From: Bacteroidota bacterium
Lineage (GTDB): Bacteria > Bacteroidota > Bacteroidia > Cytophagales > Cytophagaceae
Assembly: GCA_023458555.1 (NCBI GenBank)
Contig: JAEWYS010000020.1
Location: 124,001-188,000, forward strand
Reading direction: 5' to 3'
DNA length: 64,000 nucleotides
Shown: positions 34,916 to 44,083 of the stretch, piece after piece
Layout of the letters: each line of letters begins with the position of its first letter
Position numbering within the stretch: position 1 is the first letter of the stretch
Notes under the pieces: generated by a model
What the model was told of the DNA's origin: nothing
The model's database searches: none
What the model saw: only the letters and a program-made list of their open reading frames with translations
Translations under genes and position numbers: made by a program

Positions 34916-35794
34916 ATGAAAATTGCAATTCATGGCCGTTCTCTTAATGAAGAAACAGTCCCTTATGTTCAGGAACTACTTACGTTGCTCGAAGAGAAAG
35001 GAGCTGAATTAGTTGTAAATGCAGGATTTTATAATTCTTTGAAAAGACGTAATGTGCGTCTTAAAGAAGTCCCGGCATATTCGACTCCGGGAGAACTATC
35101 CTCTGATACAGATTTTATGATTAGCATAGGCGGGGATGGCACGCTGCTTTCCGGTGTTACTTTTGTTGGACGCAAATCAATTCCAATATTAGGCATTAAC
35201 ACCGGAAGATTAGGGTTTCTGGCTACAATACAACGCGAAGATGCTAAAAAAGCAGTAGAAGCCTTATACTCCGATAATCTGAAGCTCGAAGAGCGTACAC
35301 TCATTAAAGTTATATCGGATGATGACGTTTTTAATGATATCAATTTTGGTCTAAATGAATTTACAATCCTCAAAAGAGACTCTTCTTCTATGATTGTTGT
35401 TCATTCATACCTGAATGGAGAATATCTGAACTCTTATTGGGCAGACGGGCTAATCGTCGCAACCCCCACCGGATCAACCGGTTACTCCTTAAGCTGCGGA
35501 GGACCACTGGTAATGCCTCAGAATCAAAACTTTATTTTAACCCCCGTCAGTCCACATAATCTGAATGTCCGGCCAATGATTGTCCCGGATTCGAGTGAGC
35601 TAAGTTTTCAGATTGAAAGCCGAAGTAAAAAAATCCTGATTTCACTTGACTCCAGATCCAAAAGTGTGCCTTCAACAATCAGCCTTAAAGTAAAAAAAGA
35701 GGACTTTACGGTTAAACTTATTGAACTTAAATCGTATAAATACCTGGAAACACTGCGGAATAAATTAAACTGGGGACTTGATTTAAGAAATTAA
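34916..35794 (+). CDS. nadK: NAD kinase
   Basis: This 292-residue protein has the kinase signature ISIGGDGTLLSGVTF with the catalytic Asp, then LGINTGRLGFLATIQRE, GLNEFTILKR and DGLIVATPTGSTGYSLSCGG. It phosphorylates NAD to NADP. It lies between the CBS gene and the DUF6089 genes. The ordering nadK before the envelope genes is the conserved Bacteroidota arrangement. Confidence 0.96.
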   Translation: MKIAIHGRSLNEETVPYVQELLTLLEEKGAELVVNAGFYNSLKRRNVRLKEVPAYSTPGELSSDTDFMISIGGDGTLLSGVTFVGRKSIPILGINTGRLGFLATIQREDAKKAVEALYSDNLKLEERTLIKVISDDDVFNDINFGLNEFTILKRDSSSMIVVHSYLNGEYLNSYWADGLIVATPTGSTGYSLSCGGPLVMPQNQNFILTPVSPHNLNVRPMIVPDSSELSFQIESRSKKILISLDSRSKSVPSTISLKVKKEDFTVKLIELKSYKYLETLRNKLNWGLDLRN

Positions 35795-35818
35795 GATCGA
35801 TTTTACACAAATTAATCT

Positions 35819-35826
35819 TAAATTTG
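35819..35826 (+). promoter_or_regulatory. -7-type promoter element before first DUF6089 gene
   Basis: TAAATTTG fits the TAnnTTTG box, 78 bases before the ATG at 35904. No good TTTG lies at the expected upstream distance. Confidence 0.35.
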
Positions 35827-35903
35827 CAATATTGAAAAAATAGACTTCAGACTCCGCGCTCCTTATAAAGCTATTAATGTATTTAAATATGGAGGAGATA
35901 ATA

Positions 35904-36890
35904 ATGAAAAGATACAAATTTACAGGATTAATATTTTTTGTTCTTTTAGCAGGCTCTATCGATTCCATCGCCCAGAATTTCAGCAAGAAATATCGATATA
36001 AAGGAATTGGTCTCAATATAAATTCGATGAATTACGTAGGAGAAGTAGACCCTTCCCCAAGTTTCCTGAGCCCCTCTATCAGCCATACCAAATACAATAT
36101 CGGCTTTGCATACCTGTATAAGATAAAACCTCACCTCGCCATTCGGGGCAATGTCTCTTATGGCCGGATAAAAGGAGATGATTACAAAAATGCGAGCTAC
36201 AGTATTGAGGATATTCATCGTAAAATGCGAAATGTAAATTTCCGCAACGAGATTTATGAAATAAAGCTGGATGCTGTTATTGACCTGATAGGAAATTACA
36301 TGGATTACAGAAAGAGACCTGATTTTACTCCGTATGTCTTTTTCGGAATCGCCTATTTCCACCACAATCCTCAGGGATTGAGCCCGGATAATGAATGGGT
36401 ATACCTGAAACCGCTGTCTACTGAAGGACAGGGACTGCCGGGTACAGGAGTAAAAGAATATTCTCTTCATCAGATTGCTATTCCCTTTGGTTTCGGAGTT
36501 CGATACAAACTTGCCAGATATTGGGATCTGGGCTTTGAAATTGGCTGGAGATATACATTTACCGATTACCTGGACGATGTAGGAGGTGTATACTCAGACA
36601 AAGACCTCATCAGAAAGGAAAAGGGGTATCTTGCGGCTGATATGTCCGACAGGGCAATGGAAGCTCTTGCTAAAGATGCGCATCTGAAAGACTTTGTTGA
36701 AAACAGACAGGGAGGTTATGTAGCAAAAAACAACGGAGACTATGACGGTACTGGTGATTTGTACATAAACTCATACAATACACCAGGAGCAAAACGGGGC
36801 GATAAAAACAAGGATTGGTATATTCTGACGGGCTTCCATCTGGTATATATATTCCCTCCGAAAGTAATATGCCCGAAGTTCCGCCGTTAG
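35904..36890 (+). CDS. DUF6089 / PorG-like outer-membrane protein, first copy
   Basis: The start is ATG 35904, preceded by a strong GGAGG 9 bases upstream; two in-frame ATG codons at 35877 and 35889 precede the signal peptide and are unlikely. The product (about 328 residues) has a signal peptide (ending SIAQNF) and beta-barrel strands: GIGLNINSMNYVGEVDPSPS, FAYLYKIKPHLAIRGNVSYG and PFGFGVRYKLARYWDLGFEI. DUF6089 includes PorG, an outer-membrane part of the T9SS. It is larger than the second copy, with an insertion of about 70 residues near residue 200-280. Which copy is PorG proper is uncertain. Confidence 0.78.
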   Translation: MKRYKFTGLIFFVLLAGSIDSIAQNFSKKYRYKGIGLNINSMNYVGEVDPSPSFLSPSISHTKYNIGFAYLYKIKPHLAIRGNVSYGRIKGDDYKNASYSIEDIHRKMRNVNFRNEIYEIKLDAVIDLIGNYMDYRKRPDFTPYVFFGIAYFHHNPQGLSPDNEWVYLKPLSTEGQGLPGTGVKEYSLHQIAIPFGFGVRYKLARYWDLGFEIGWRYTFTDYLDDVGGVYSDKDLIRKEKGYLAADMSDRAMEALAKDAHLKDFVENRQGGYVAKNNGDYDGTGDLYINSYNTPGAKRGDKNKDWYILTGFHLVYIFPPKVICPKFRR

Positions 36891-36906
36891 ATGATAACAT
36901 TTTTTG

Positions 36907-36914
36907 TAATTTTG
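36907..36914 (+). promoter_or_regulatory. -7-type promoter element before second DUF6089 gene
   Basis: TAATTTTG fits TAnnTTTG and lies 18 bases before the ATG at 36932. No TTTG with proper spacing was seen upstream. Confidence 0.3.
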
Positions 36915-36931
36915 CACTTTAACCTCAGAAT

Positions 36932-37621
36932 ATGAAAGTATTTTTTTTAACTGTTGCGACAGTTTTTACACTTATAGTTATCAATAACAGTGCGCATAGC
37001 CAGACGCATGAAGTTGGCATTTCTGCAGGAGCACTCAATTATACGGGAGATCTTGCACCAGATTATAGCTTCTATAATTATGGTCAGTCTCTAATGGGGT
37101 TTTATAAATACAACTTTTCTCCTGCCGGGGGGGTGAAACTCAGCATTCTGGAAGGACAATTTATCGTCAATGATAAGCGCAGTAATGACCCTCTTCCTCA
37201 ATACAGAATGGCCGAGAGCAATACTATGATCGTTGAGTTTTCAGCTATTGGTGAATATAATTTCTTTGATTACAGGAAAGAAAATGACAGGCGTCGTTTT
37301 ACTCCATACCTGTCAGGAGGTATTGCCTTCTTTATTTATTCACAAAACTCACCTGGCTTCCGGCAGCAAAAATCCGATGGTACCGGATTTGCTATTCCTT
37401 TTGGAGTAGGAGTTCGTTATCAGGTAGCCAGGCAGGTAAACCTTGGTCTTGAATTTGTTGCCAGAAAAACATTTTCTGATAATCTGGACGGCCTGAGTGA
37501 CCGGGTTATCTCCAATCGTAAGCAAGTCGGTGACCCGCACGGAAATGACTGGTATTATTTCACCGGACTTACCCTGAGTTACACATTTTATGGTGTCAAA
37601 TGTCCCGCAATCTTCCGCTAA
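36932..37621 (+). CDS. porG: DUF6089 / PorG-like outer-membrane protein, second copy
   Basis: This 229-residue protein has a signal peptide (ending NSAHSQTHEV) and a compact barrel: EVGISAGALNYTGDLAPDYS, MGFYKYNFSPAGGVKLSILE and IPFGVGVRYQVARQVNLGLE. Length matches PorG-type proteins (about 230). It precedes uppS and bamA, as in the conserved T9SS/envelope neighbourhood of Bacteroidota. I favour this copy as the PorG orthologue because of length and position. Confidence 0.75.
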   Translation: MKVFFLTVATVFTLIVINNSAHSQTHEVGISAGALNYTGDLAPDYSFYNYGQSLMGFYKYNFSPAGGVKLSILEGQFIVNDKRSNDPLPQYRMAESNTMIVEFSAIGEYNFFDYRKENDRRRFTPYLSGGIAFFIYSQNSPGFRQQKSDGTGFAIPFGVGVRYQVARQVNLGLEFVARKTFSDNLDGLSDRVISNRKQVGDPHGNDWYYFTGLTLSYTFYGVKCPAIFR

Positions 37622-37651
37622 ACCTTTCTTTTATTTAGCTGCACATTTTCG

Positions 37652-37659
37652 TACATTTG
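37652..37659 (+). promoter_or_regulatory. -7-type promoter element before uppS
   Basis: TACATTTG fits TAnnTTTG; TTTT at 37629-37632 is at the correct 19-base distance. The start of uppS is 17 bases downstream. Confidence 0.35.
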
Positions 37660-37675
37660 CCTCTTATTGCAGAGG

Positions 37676-38416
37676 ATGAGTCTAAAAGAACAAATTGATA
37701 TAAATAAGCTGCCGCAGCACATCGCTATAATAATGGATGGCAATGGCCGTTGGGCAAAAAAAAAGGGGGCAATGCGAATATTCGGCCACCAAAATGCTGT
37801 TAAAGCAGTTAGAGATGCTACGGAAGCCTGCGCAGAACTGGGTGTCAAATACCTCACTCTTTACGCCTTTTCTACTGAAAACTGGAACAGACCGGAAGCA
37901 GAAGTAAAAGCGCTAATGTCTCTCCTGGTTACAACTATTAACAGTGAAATAAAAGTTCTCCAACAGAACAATATTAGACTGCAAACGATCGGTAATACCA
38001 AAGAGTTGCCAAAAAATTGCCAGAAGGAACTGGAAGAAGCCATAAAGCTTACTTCTTCTAATACCGGTATGACACTAATACTTGCCCTGAGTTATAGCGG
38101 ACGCTGGGAAATAACCAATGCTGTTCAATCAATCGCCAAAGATCTGAGTGAAGGAAAAATTGATGCTGACGCAATATCGGAATCTTTAATCTCCCGATAC
38201 CTGCAAACAGCATCCATCCCGGACCCTGAACTTATGGTTCGTACGAGTGGCGAAATGAGAATCAGTAACTTTCTACTCTGGCAGATAGCATATTCAGAGC
38301 TATACATCACAGAGGTCTTGTGGCCCGACTTTAGAAAAGAACATCTCTGGGAGGCCCTGGTTAATTTTCAGAAAAGAGAAAGGCGTTTTGGTAAAATAAG
38401 TGAACAAGTGAATTAA
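37676..38416 (+). CDS. uppS: Undecaprenyl diphosphate synthase (isoprenyl transferase)
   Basis: The start is ATG 37676 with GAGG just before it; a TTG at 37667 is in frame. About 246 residues carry IAIIMDGNGRWAKKKGAMRI (catalytic Asp and substrate residues), LTLYAFSTENWNRPEAEVKA, ELMVRTSGEMRISNFLLWQI and ELYITEVLWPDF. It makes the C55 lipid carrier for peptidoglycan and surface polysaccharide export. It is followed after 11 bases by bamA. Confidence 0.95.
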   Translation: MSLKEQIDINKLPQHIAIIMDGNGRWAKKKGAMRIFGHQNAVKAVRDATEACAELGVKYLTLYAFSTENWNRPEAEVKALMSLLVTTINSEIKVLQQNNIRLQTIGNTKELPKNCQKELEEAIKLTSSNTGMTLILALSYSGRWEITNAVQSIAKDLSEGKIDADAISESLISRYLQTASIPDPELMVRTSGEMRISNFLLWQIAYSELYITEVLWPDFRKEHLWEALVNFQKRERRFGKISEQVN

Positions 38417-38427
38417 TAACCTTTTTA

Positions 38428-40980
38428 ATGAAAATTTGTAAGTCTTTATTTTTTTCGATTATACTGATTTTTACACTTAGTCAGCAGATCTCAGGCCAAT
38501 ATTTACCTTCAGGTTCATTTAGCTACACCAATCCTCAGGAATATACGATCGAAGATATCACATTCACAGGTCTGGAAAGCATTGACCATAATGCTCTTAT
38601 TGCAATTGCCGGACTCCGGAAGGGTGATCGTATTATGATTCCGGGAGAGACACTCAGCAATGCTCTTAAGAAAATATGGGATCAAAAGCTGGTTGGAGAT
38701 ATTGCCATATCAATAACCCGGATTGAAGGTGACAAAGTTTATATAAACTTTGATCTGAAGGAAAGATCCCGTTTATCCAGAATAGATATTGAAGGCGCCA
38801 AAAAATCTGACAAGGAAGAAATTACCAATAAGGTTAACATATCACTTGGACAAGTCGTAACCGACGCCATGACAAAAAATGCAATACAAAGGATAAATAA
38901 ATATTACACAGAGAAAGGTTTTCTTGCTGCCAAAACAGAAATCCGGAAAATAGACGATACGCTCCATGACAACAAAGTTATTCTCAAAATAAATATTAAT
39001 CGTGGCCCCAAAGTTAAAATTAATGCTATTAATATTTCCGGAAATGAAGCTGAAAGAGACGACAAAAAAACTGAAAAGCTATTGTCTGACAAGCGCCTGA
39101 AGCGCAAGCTGAAAGAAACCAAAGAGAAAAAATTTCATAAAATATTTACCAGTTCCAAGTTTATTCAGGCTGATTTTGAGAAAGACCAGAAAGCCGTTAT
39201 CGAATATTACAACTCCCTGGGTTACAGAGATGCCCAGATAGTGAGAGACAGCGTTTATTTTGTTCAGGATAACCGGGTCAATGTAGACATGCAAATTGAA
39301 GAGGGCTCCCGCTATTATTTCAGAAATATAACCTGGCAGGGGAACTACATCTATTCTGACCGGGCTCTTGACACAATACTAAATATTAAAAAAGGGGACG
39401 TTTATAATCTTGCCCGCCTTGAGCGCAGGCTCAACTATAATCCCGATGGATATGATATAAGCTCCCTATATCTTGATGATGGATATCTTTTCTTCCATGT
39501 TGATCCGGTTGAAGTAATGGTTGAGAAAGATTCCATTGATATTGAAATGAGAGTCTACGAGGGGCCTCAGGCAACAATTAAAAATGTCACTGTCTCGGGC
39601 AACACCAAAACTCATGATCATGTCGTCATGAGAGAACTACGGACACTACCCGGACAGAAATTCAGCCGTTCAGATCTGATCCGCTCACAACGAGAGATCG
39701 CAACACTGGGATACTTTGATGCCGAGCAGATCGGAATCAATCCTGTTCCCAATCCGGCCGACGGTACTGTAGATATCAATTATACAGTTGTAGAAAAATC
39801 CAGCGATCAGATCGAACTATCCGGAGGCTGGGGAGGACAAATCGGATTAGTCGGAACCCTTGGACTTGTTTTTAACAATTTCTCTTTACGAAATATTCCC
39901 AAGTTTAAAACCTGGGATCCGCTGCCAAGCGGGGACGGTCAGCGTCTGTCCGTTCGCTTCCAGTCAAACGGGATATATTTTCAGAATTACTCCTTCTCAT
40001 TTACTGAGCCATGGCTTGGCGGCAATAAACCTCATTCCTTAACAATGAGCCTCATCAGATCTCAGCAAAACCGTGTAAGCAGTGGGTTGAAGATAAGCGG
40101 CCACTTAAGGGTGCAAGGTGCAACACTCAGTTATGGAAAGAGATTAAAATGGCCTGATGATTACTTCTCGACGAGCTATTCTGTCTCTTTTATGCAATAT
40201 AGCTTTAATAACTTTGGTACAAATCAGCTAGGTATTGACAACACTGCATCCAATAGTATAACGCTGACTTATTCATTGAGCAGAAACAGCCTGAATGACT
40301 TTACCTTCCCGACAAGTGGGTCCAATCTTTCTTTTTCAGTAAGCAGTACTCCGCCATACTCATTGTTTAACAAAAAGAACTACGCCATACTCCCGGAGGA
40401 AGAAAAGTATAAAATGGTCGAGTATCATAAATGGATGTTTGATCAGTCCTGGTTCACCACCATCATACCAGGCCAAAAAAGGAATCTTGTACTTAATGCA
40501 AGAGCCCATTTCGGGTACATCGGTTCCTATTCTCAACGAAGACCAGTGGGGCCGTTTGAACGTTTCATAATGGGTGGTGATGGTCTTTCAGGCTTCAACT
40601 TCCTGCTTGGATCCGAAATCATTGGTCTCAGAGGATATCAGAATAATGAAATCAAACCGTTTGAGGCTGGAGGAACTGTAGATGCAGGAGGTGTATTATT
40701 TGACAAGTTTGTGACTGAGCTTCGTTATCCTATAAGCCTGAGTCCGGCCTTATCAGTAATTGCTCTTACATTTTTTGAAGCAGGCAACGTCTGGAATAAT
40801 TTCAGGGATTTTAACCCGTTTCAGAATTACCGCGCCGCCGGAATCGGCACAAGGATCATGATGCCTGCATTTGGTATGATTGGTATCGACTGGGGATTCA
40901 GACTGGATGATGTACCTGGAAAGAATCCGCTCGAAAACAGATCACGTGTAACATTTGTAATCGGACAGCAAATCAGATAA
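38428..40980 (+). CDS. bamA: Outer-membrane assembly factor BamA
   Basis: This 850-residue protein has a signal peptide (ending QISGQY), five POTRA domains (about residues 35-430; ITFTGLESIDHNALIAIAGL starts the first) and a C-terminal Omp85 barrel with GDGLSGFNFLLGSEIIGLRG and LRYPISLSPALSVIALTFFE (the family motif near the end). It ends in GQQIR. It folds beta-barrel proteins into the outer membrane. Two ompH genes follow, forming the bamA-skp-skp unit. Confidence 0.93.
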   Translation: MKICKSLFFSIILIFTLSQQISGQYLPSGSFSYTNPQEYTIEDITFTGLESIDHNALIAIAGLRKGDRIMIPGETLSNALKKIWDQKLVGDIAISITRIEGDKVYINFDLKERSRLSRIDIEGAKKSDKEEITNKVNISLGQVVTDAMTKNAIQRINKYYTEKGFLAAKTEIRKIDDTLHDNKVILKININRGPKVKINAINISGNEAERDDKKTEKLLSDKRLKRKLKETKEKKFHKIFTSSKFIQADFEKDQKAVIEYYNSLGYRDAQIVRDSVYFVQDNRVNVDMQIEEGSRYYFRNITWQGNYIYSDRALDTILNIKKGDVYNLARLERRLNYNPDGYDISSLYLDDGYLFFHVDPVEVMVEKDSIDIEMRVYEGPQATIKNVTVSGNTKTHDHVVMRELRTLPGQKFSRSDLIRSQREIATLGYFDAEQIGINPVPNPADGTVDINYTVVEKSSDQIELSGGWGGQIGLVGTLGLVFNNFSLRNIPKFKTWDPLPSGDGQRLSVRFQSNGIYFQNYSFSFTEPWLGGNKPHSLTMSLIRSQQNRVSSGLKISGHLRVQGATLSYGKRLKWPDDYFSTSYSVSFMQYSFNNFGTNQLGIDNTASNSITLTYSLSRNSLNDFTFPTSGSNLSFSVSSTPPYSLFNKKNYAILPEEEKYKMVEYHKWMFDQSWFTTIIPGQKRNLVLNARAHFGYIGSYSQRRPVGPFERFIMGGDGLSGFNFLLGSEIIGLRGYQNNEIKPFEAGGTVDAGGVLFDKFVTELRYPISLSPALSVIALTFFEAGNVWNNFRDFNPFQNYRAAGIGTRIMMPAFGMIGIDWGFRLDDVPGKNPLENRSRVTFVIGQQIR

Positions 40981-40984
40981 CATT

Positions 40985-41515
40985 GTGAAAAAACTCCTTA
41001 CATTTTTATTTATTTTTTCTATTTTCGGTACGACTTATGCTCAGAAGTTTGGGTACATAGACTCAGAGTATATTCTGAAAAAAATGCCCGAATATAAGGA
41101 AGCTCAAAAGGAACTGGATAAGCTTTCATCTGGCTGGCAAAAAGAAATTGAAGAGAAAAAACAAGAAGTCGATAAGCTGAAGGAGGATTTTCAGGCTGAA
41201 GAGGTTCTCCTCACAGAAACTATGAAGACCGAGAGGCTTGAAGAAATTTCCCTTAAGGAAAAGGAGCTCAAAGAATATCAAAAGAAAATTTTCGGATTTG
41301 ACGGTCTGCTTTTTCTCAAGCGGCAGGATCTCATGAAGCCAGTACAGGACAAATTGTATGAAGCCGTAGAGAAAGTGGCAAAAGCAAAACGTCTTCAGTT
41401 TCTTTTCGACAAATCGGGCGATCTCGTTATGCTTTATACGAACCCGATTCATGACTACACAGATTATGTACTGGATGAATTGGGTCTTGGGGATCCGAAT
41501 GATACGGTTAAATAA
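40985..41515 (+). CDS. OmpH/Skp family periplasmic chaperone, first copy
   Basis: This 176-residue protein starts at GTG 40985, four bases after the bamA stop. A signal peptide (ending TTYAQKF) is followed by FGYIDSEYILKKMPEYKEAQ and a long coiled coil (about 40-130, rich in Lys/Glu), then VAKAKRLQFLFDKSGDLVML. Skp keeps outer-membrane proteins soluble in the periplasm. Its coupling to bamA fits this role. Confidence 0.93.
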   Translation: MKKLLTFLFIFSIFGTTYAQKFGYIDSEYILKKMPEYKEAQKELDKLSSGWQKEIEEKKQEVDKLKEDFQAEEVLLTETMKTERLEEISLKEKELKEYQKKIFGFDGLLFLKRQDLMKPVQDKLYEAVEKVAKAKRLQFLFDKSGDLVMLYTNPIHDYTDYVLDELGLGDPNDTVK

Positions 41516-41537
41516 AAGTTTAAAGTCTATTATAAAA

Positions 41538-42110
41538 ATGAAAAACAAATCAATCCTTAGTCTTTTATTAGCAATTTTTTTAAGTGCAACTTGTGCATTT
41601 GCCCAAACCCCAAAAATTGGCTATACCAATCTGGAATATATACTGGCTCAGCTGCCTGAAGCCAAGCAAATAGAAAGTCAGCTTAAGGAGTTTGAGAAGC
41701 AGCTCCAGAGTCAGCTTCAGTCCAAATATACTGAGTACGAGCAGAAGCTGGACACTTACAGAAAAGGACAGGCAACAATGGCGGAAATTGTAAAACAGGA
41801 TAAAGAGCAGGAGCTCATTTCTTTACAAAACAACATCAGAGAGTTTGAAGAAAAAGCTCAGGGAGAAATGCAGAACAAACAAGTTGCATTGCTTGAGCCT
41901 GTACTAAATAAAATTCAAAAAGCTATCGACAAAGTAGCCGAGGAAAACAGTTATACTTATATTTTAAGTACTCACACCGAGATGGGCACATCTGCAATCA
42001 TACTCTACGCGAAAAACCTTGAAGACAATATTTCTGACAAAGTCCTTCTGGCGCTTGGAGTAACTCCCAAACCGGCCACTAATCAGTCAGGGGCTCCTGT
42101 CAAAAAATAA
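41538..42110 (+). CDS. OmpH/Skp family periplasmic chaperone, second copy
   Basis: ATG 41538 gives a signal peptide (MKNKSILSLLLAIFLSATCA, about 190 residues in all); ATG codons upstream lie inside the first copy. IGYTNLEYILAQLPEAKQIE begins the OmpH domain and a coiled coil of Gln/Glu/Lys follows. The two paralogues share the start pattern G-Y-x-x-x-E-Y-I-L and the C-terminal region but differ in the helical arms. A terminator follows 28 bases on. Confidence 0.93.
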   Translation: MKNKSILSLLLAIFLSATCAFAQTPKIGYTNLEYILAQLPEAKQIESQLKEFEKQLQSQLQSKYTEYEQKLDTYRKGQATMAEIVKQDKEQELISLQNNIREFEEKAQGEMQNKQVALLEPVLNKIQKAIDKVAEENSYTYILSTHTEMGTSAIILYAKNLEDNISDKVLLALGVTPKPATNQSGAPVKK

Positions 42111-42137
42111 AATATTATAACATTTTGTTTTATATTG

Positions 42138-42166
42138 AGGTCATTGCATAGCAGTGACCTTTTTTT
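42138..42166 (+). terminator. Terminator after ompH genes
   Basis: AGGTCATTGC (42138-42147) pairs with GCAGTGACCT (42151-42160) with one G-T wobble, followed by seven T. It lies 8 bases before the LD-carboxypeptidase start. Confidence 0.75.
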
Positions 42167-42173
42167 GTTTTGT

Positions 42174-43106
42174 ATGTGTCAAATACCACCATATCTTTCT
42201 ACAGGAGACAAAGTTGCCATTATAGCAACCGCAAAAAAGATTGACAGGCAATCGTTAGAGTATTCCAGAAAGATACTAAAATCCTGGGGCCTGATTCCCC
42301 TTGAAGGACAATATCTTTACAATAGCTACTTCCAGTATGCTGGTACTGATGAAGAAAGAATAACGGATCTTCAATGGGCCCTTAGTAACCCTGAAGTAAA
42401 AGCTATTTTTTGTGCAAGGGGGGGATATGGAACGACACGGATTCTGGATAAGGCAAATTTGGAAAGCTTAAAAAAGTATCCCAAATGGTTAATTGGCTAT
42501 AGTGATATAACGTCCTTACATTTCTCTTTTCAAGCCAGCGATTACTCAAGCATCCATGGTCCGATGCCCGTTAACTTCAGTAAAAATGTACAGTACGGCA
42601 GTCTGGATAAGTTGAAAGAGATTCTGTTTGGTCAATTAAAAAGCAGCATACATATTCCTGCAGATCCTCAAAATAAAACGGGGGCAGGCAGAGGACCCAT
42701 TATCGGAGGCAATCTTACACTCATATACAATATGATTGGTACAAAAACTGACATGGATTTTTCCGGGAAGATCCTTTTTATCGAAGAAGTAGGCGAATAT
42801 CTCTATCATATTGACAGAGTCATGACTCATCTCAAAAGGGCAGGGAAATTAACCAACCTTCAAGGTCTTATCGTTGGTCACTTTTCTGATATAAAGGATA
42901 ACGAAGAGCCATTTGGGAATAGCTGGAAAGAAATTATTCTGGATGCGGTAAAAGATTATTGCTTTCCTGTGGCATTTAATTTCCCGGCAGGTCACGAGGA
43001 TCATAATGATCCGATTATCCTAGGCACAGAAGCAATTCTTGCTGTAAATGTGGATAAATGTGAACTAAATTACTGTTCATTATACAACACTTCCAAGACT
43101 GTCTGA
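42174..43106 (+). CDS. LD-carboxypeptidase (S66 peptidase)
   Basis: The start is ATG 42174 (MCQIPPYLSTGDKVAIIATA). The product has about 310 residues. The catalytic triad of S66 is visible: Ser in WLIGYSDITSLHF, Glu in LFIEEVGEYLYHID and His in NFPAGHEDHNDPI. These cytosolic enzymes remove the last D-Ala from recycled murein tetrapeptides. The 3' end overlaps the convergent M28 peptidase gene by 37 bases. A terminator hairpin lies just upstream, so it needs a promoter of its own or read-through. Confidence 0.9.
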   Translation: MCQIPPYLSTGDKVAIIATAKKIDRQSLEYSRKILKSWGLIPLEGQYLYNSYFQYAGTDEERITDLQWALSNPEVKAIFCARGGYGTTRILDKANLESLKKYPKWLIGYSDITSLHFSFQASDYSSIHGPMPVNFSKNVQYGSLDKLKEILFGQLKSSIHIPADPQNKTGAGRGPIIGGNLTLIYNMIGTKTDMDFSGKILFIEEVGEYLYHIDRVMTHLKRAGKLTNLQGLIVGHFSDIKDNEEPFGNSWKEIILDAVKDYCFPVAFNFPAGHEDHNDPIILGTEAILAVNVDKCELNYCSLYNTSKTV

Positions 43107-44083
43107 CCCACAGCTTTTAACGTTGCAGGGTCAATCACATCTATGTTGTCATTGTGGGTATGCCAGTAATCTCCGAAATACCCGTCTCCGGACATATTAT
43201 ATTCAATAATATCAATCATTGGTAAACCGGCTATTTCATTAACATAGGTATGGTCATCAATAATCGCCGGAGTTTTAACATTTACAAAGTATTGACCATA
43301 TCCCAGATCTCTGGCAGTTTGCCATACTTTATTAACAACAGAGGGGGCAAAATGCATGGATGTTCCTTCCATGGCAAACCGTGCATTGGCAGCACCAACC
43401 ATATCAAGTAAGATTCCATAAAACGCACTATAGCCCTGTAAATGCTTGTTTTTTGCCCAATACTGAGAACCAAGGCACCAAGAGTCCTGTATCCTGCCCA
43501 GGTCTTTGGCAAAATCAGGCTGGCCGTAGTCTTCCCCGTCAAAAAAGATAATATCAACTCCTACTGCCGGCTTCTTGTCCGACTCATTGACAACTCTCGC
43601 AATTTCAAGTAAAGCGCCAACCCCGCTTGCTCCGTCATTTGCTCCGTCAATAGGCTCCTTTATACGGTCGGTATCCTGATCGGCAAATGGACGCGTATCC
43701 CAATGCGCAGCCAATAAAACCCTCTTTGCCAGATCGGGTCGATAACTCCCGATAATATTAGTAAGATTCAAGCGTGTACCATCGAACGCAGTTGCTTCGA
43801 ACTGCTGAGTATATACCTCCCAGCCATAGTTTCTCAACTGCTGGACAAGGTATTCTCCGCATTTCCTGTGGGCAGAAGAATTAGGAACTCTGGGGCCAAA
43901 ATCAACCTGTTTTTTAATAAACATGTATGCAGAGTCTCCATTAAAAAAAGGAGCTACCGGCTCTTTCTTTACAGCTTTATTTTCACCCTTAGATTCAGAA
44001 CGGGGCTCTTCCTTTTTTTCTTCACAAGCTGTAAACAAAACAAAAAGTGAAAAAACAACAGACCACAAAAGTCTATTCTTCAT
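43070..44083 (-). CDS. M28 family metallopeptidase lipoprotein, glutaminyl-cyclase-like
   Basis: The start is ATG 44083 (MKNRLLWSVVFSLFVLFTAC), with a lipobox LFTAC; an in-frame ATG at 44101 precedes it. About 337 residues carry the M28 zinc ligands: AAHWDTRPFADQD, IDGANDGASGVGALLE, FFDGEDYG, LDMVGAANARF and IIDDHTYVN. These residues also fit glutaminyl-peptide cyclotransferases, which form N-terminal pyroglutamate; T9SS cargo often carries this modification. The gene overlaps the cysS 3' end by 11 bases on the same strand. Confidence 0.85.
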   Translation of the reverse strand: MKNRLLWSVVFSLFVLFTACEEKKEEPRSESKGENKAVKKEPVAPFFNGDSAYMFIKKQVDFGPRVPNSSAHRKCGEYLVQQLRNYGWEVYTQQFEATAFDGTRLNLTNIIGSYRPDLAKRVLLAAHWDTRPFADQDTDRIKEPIDGANDGASGVGALLEIARVVNESDKKPAVGVDIIFFDGEDYGQPDFAKDLGRIQDSWCLGSQYWAKNKHLQGYSAFYGILLDMVGAANARFAMEGTSMHFAPSVVNKVWQTARDLGYGQYFVNVKTPAIIDDHTYVNEIAGLPMIDIIEYNMSGDGYFGDYWHTHNDNIDVIDPATLKAVGQTVLEVLYNEQ

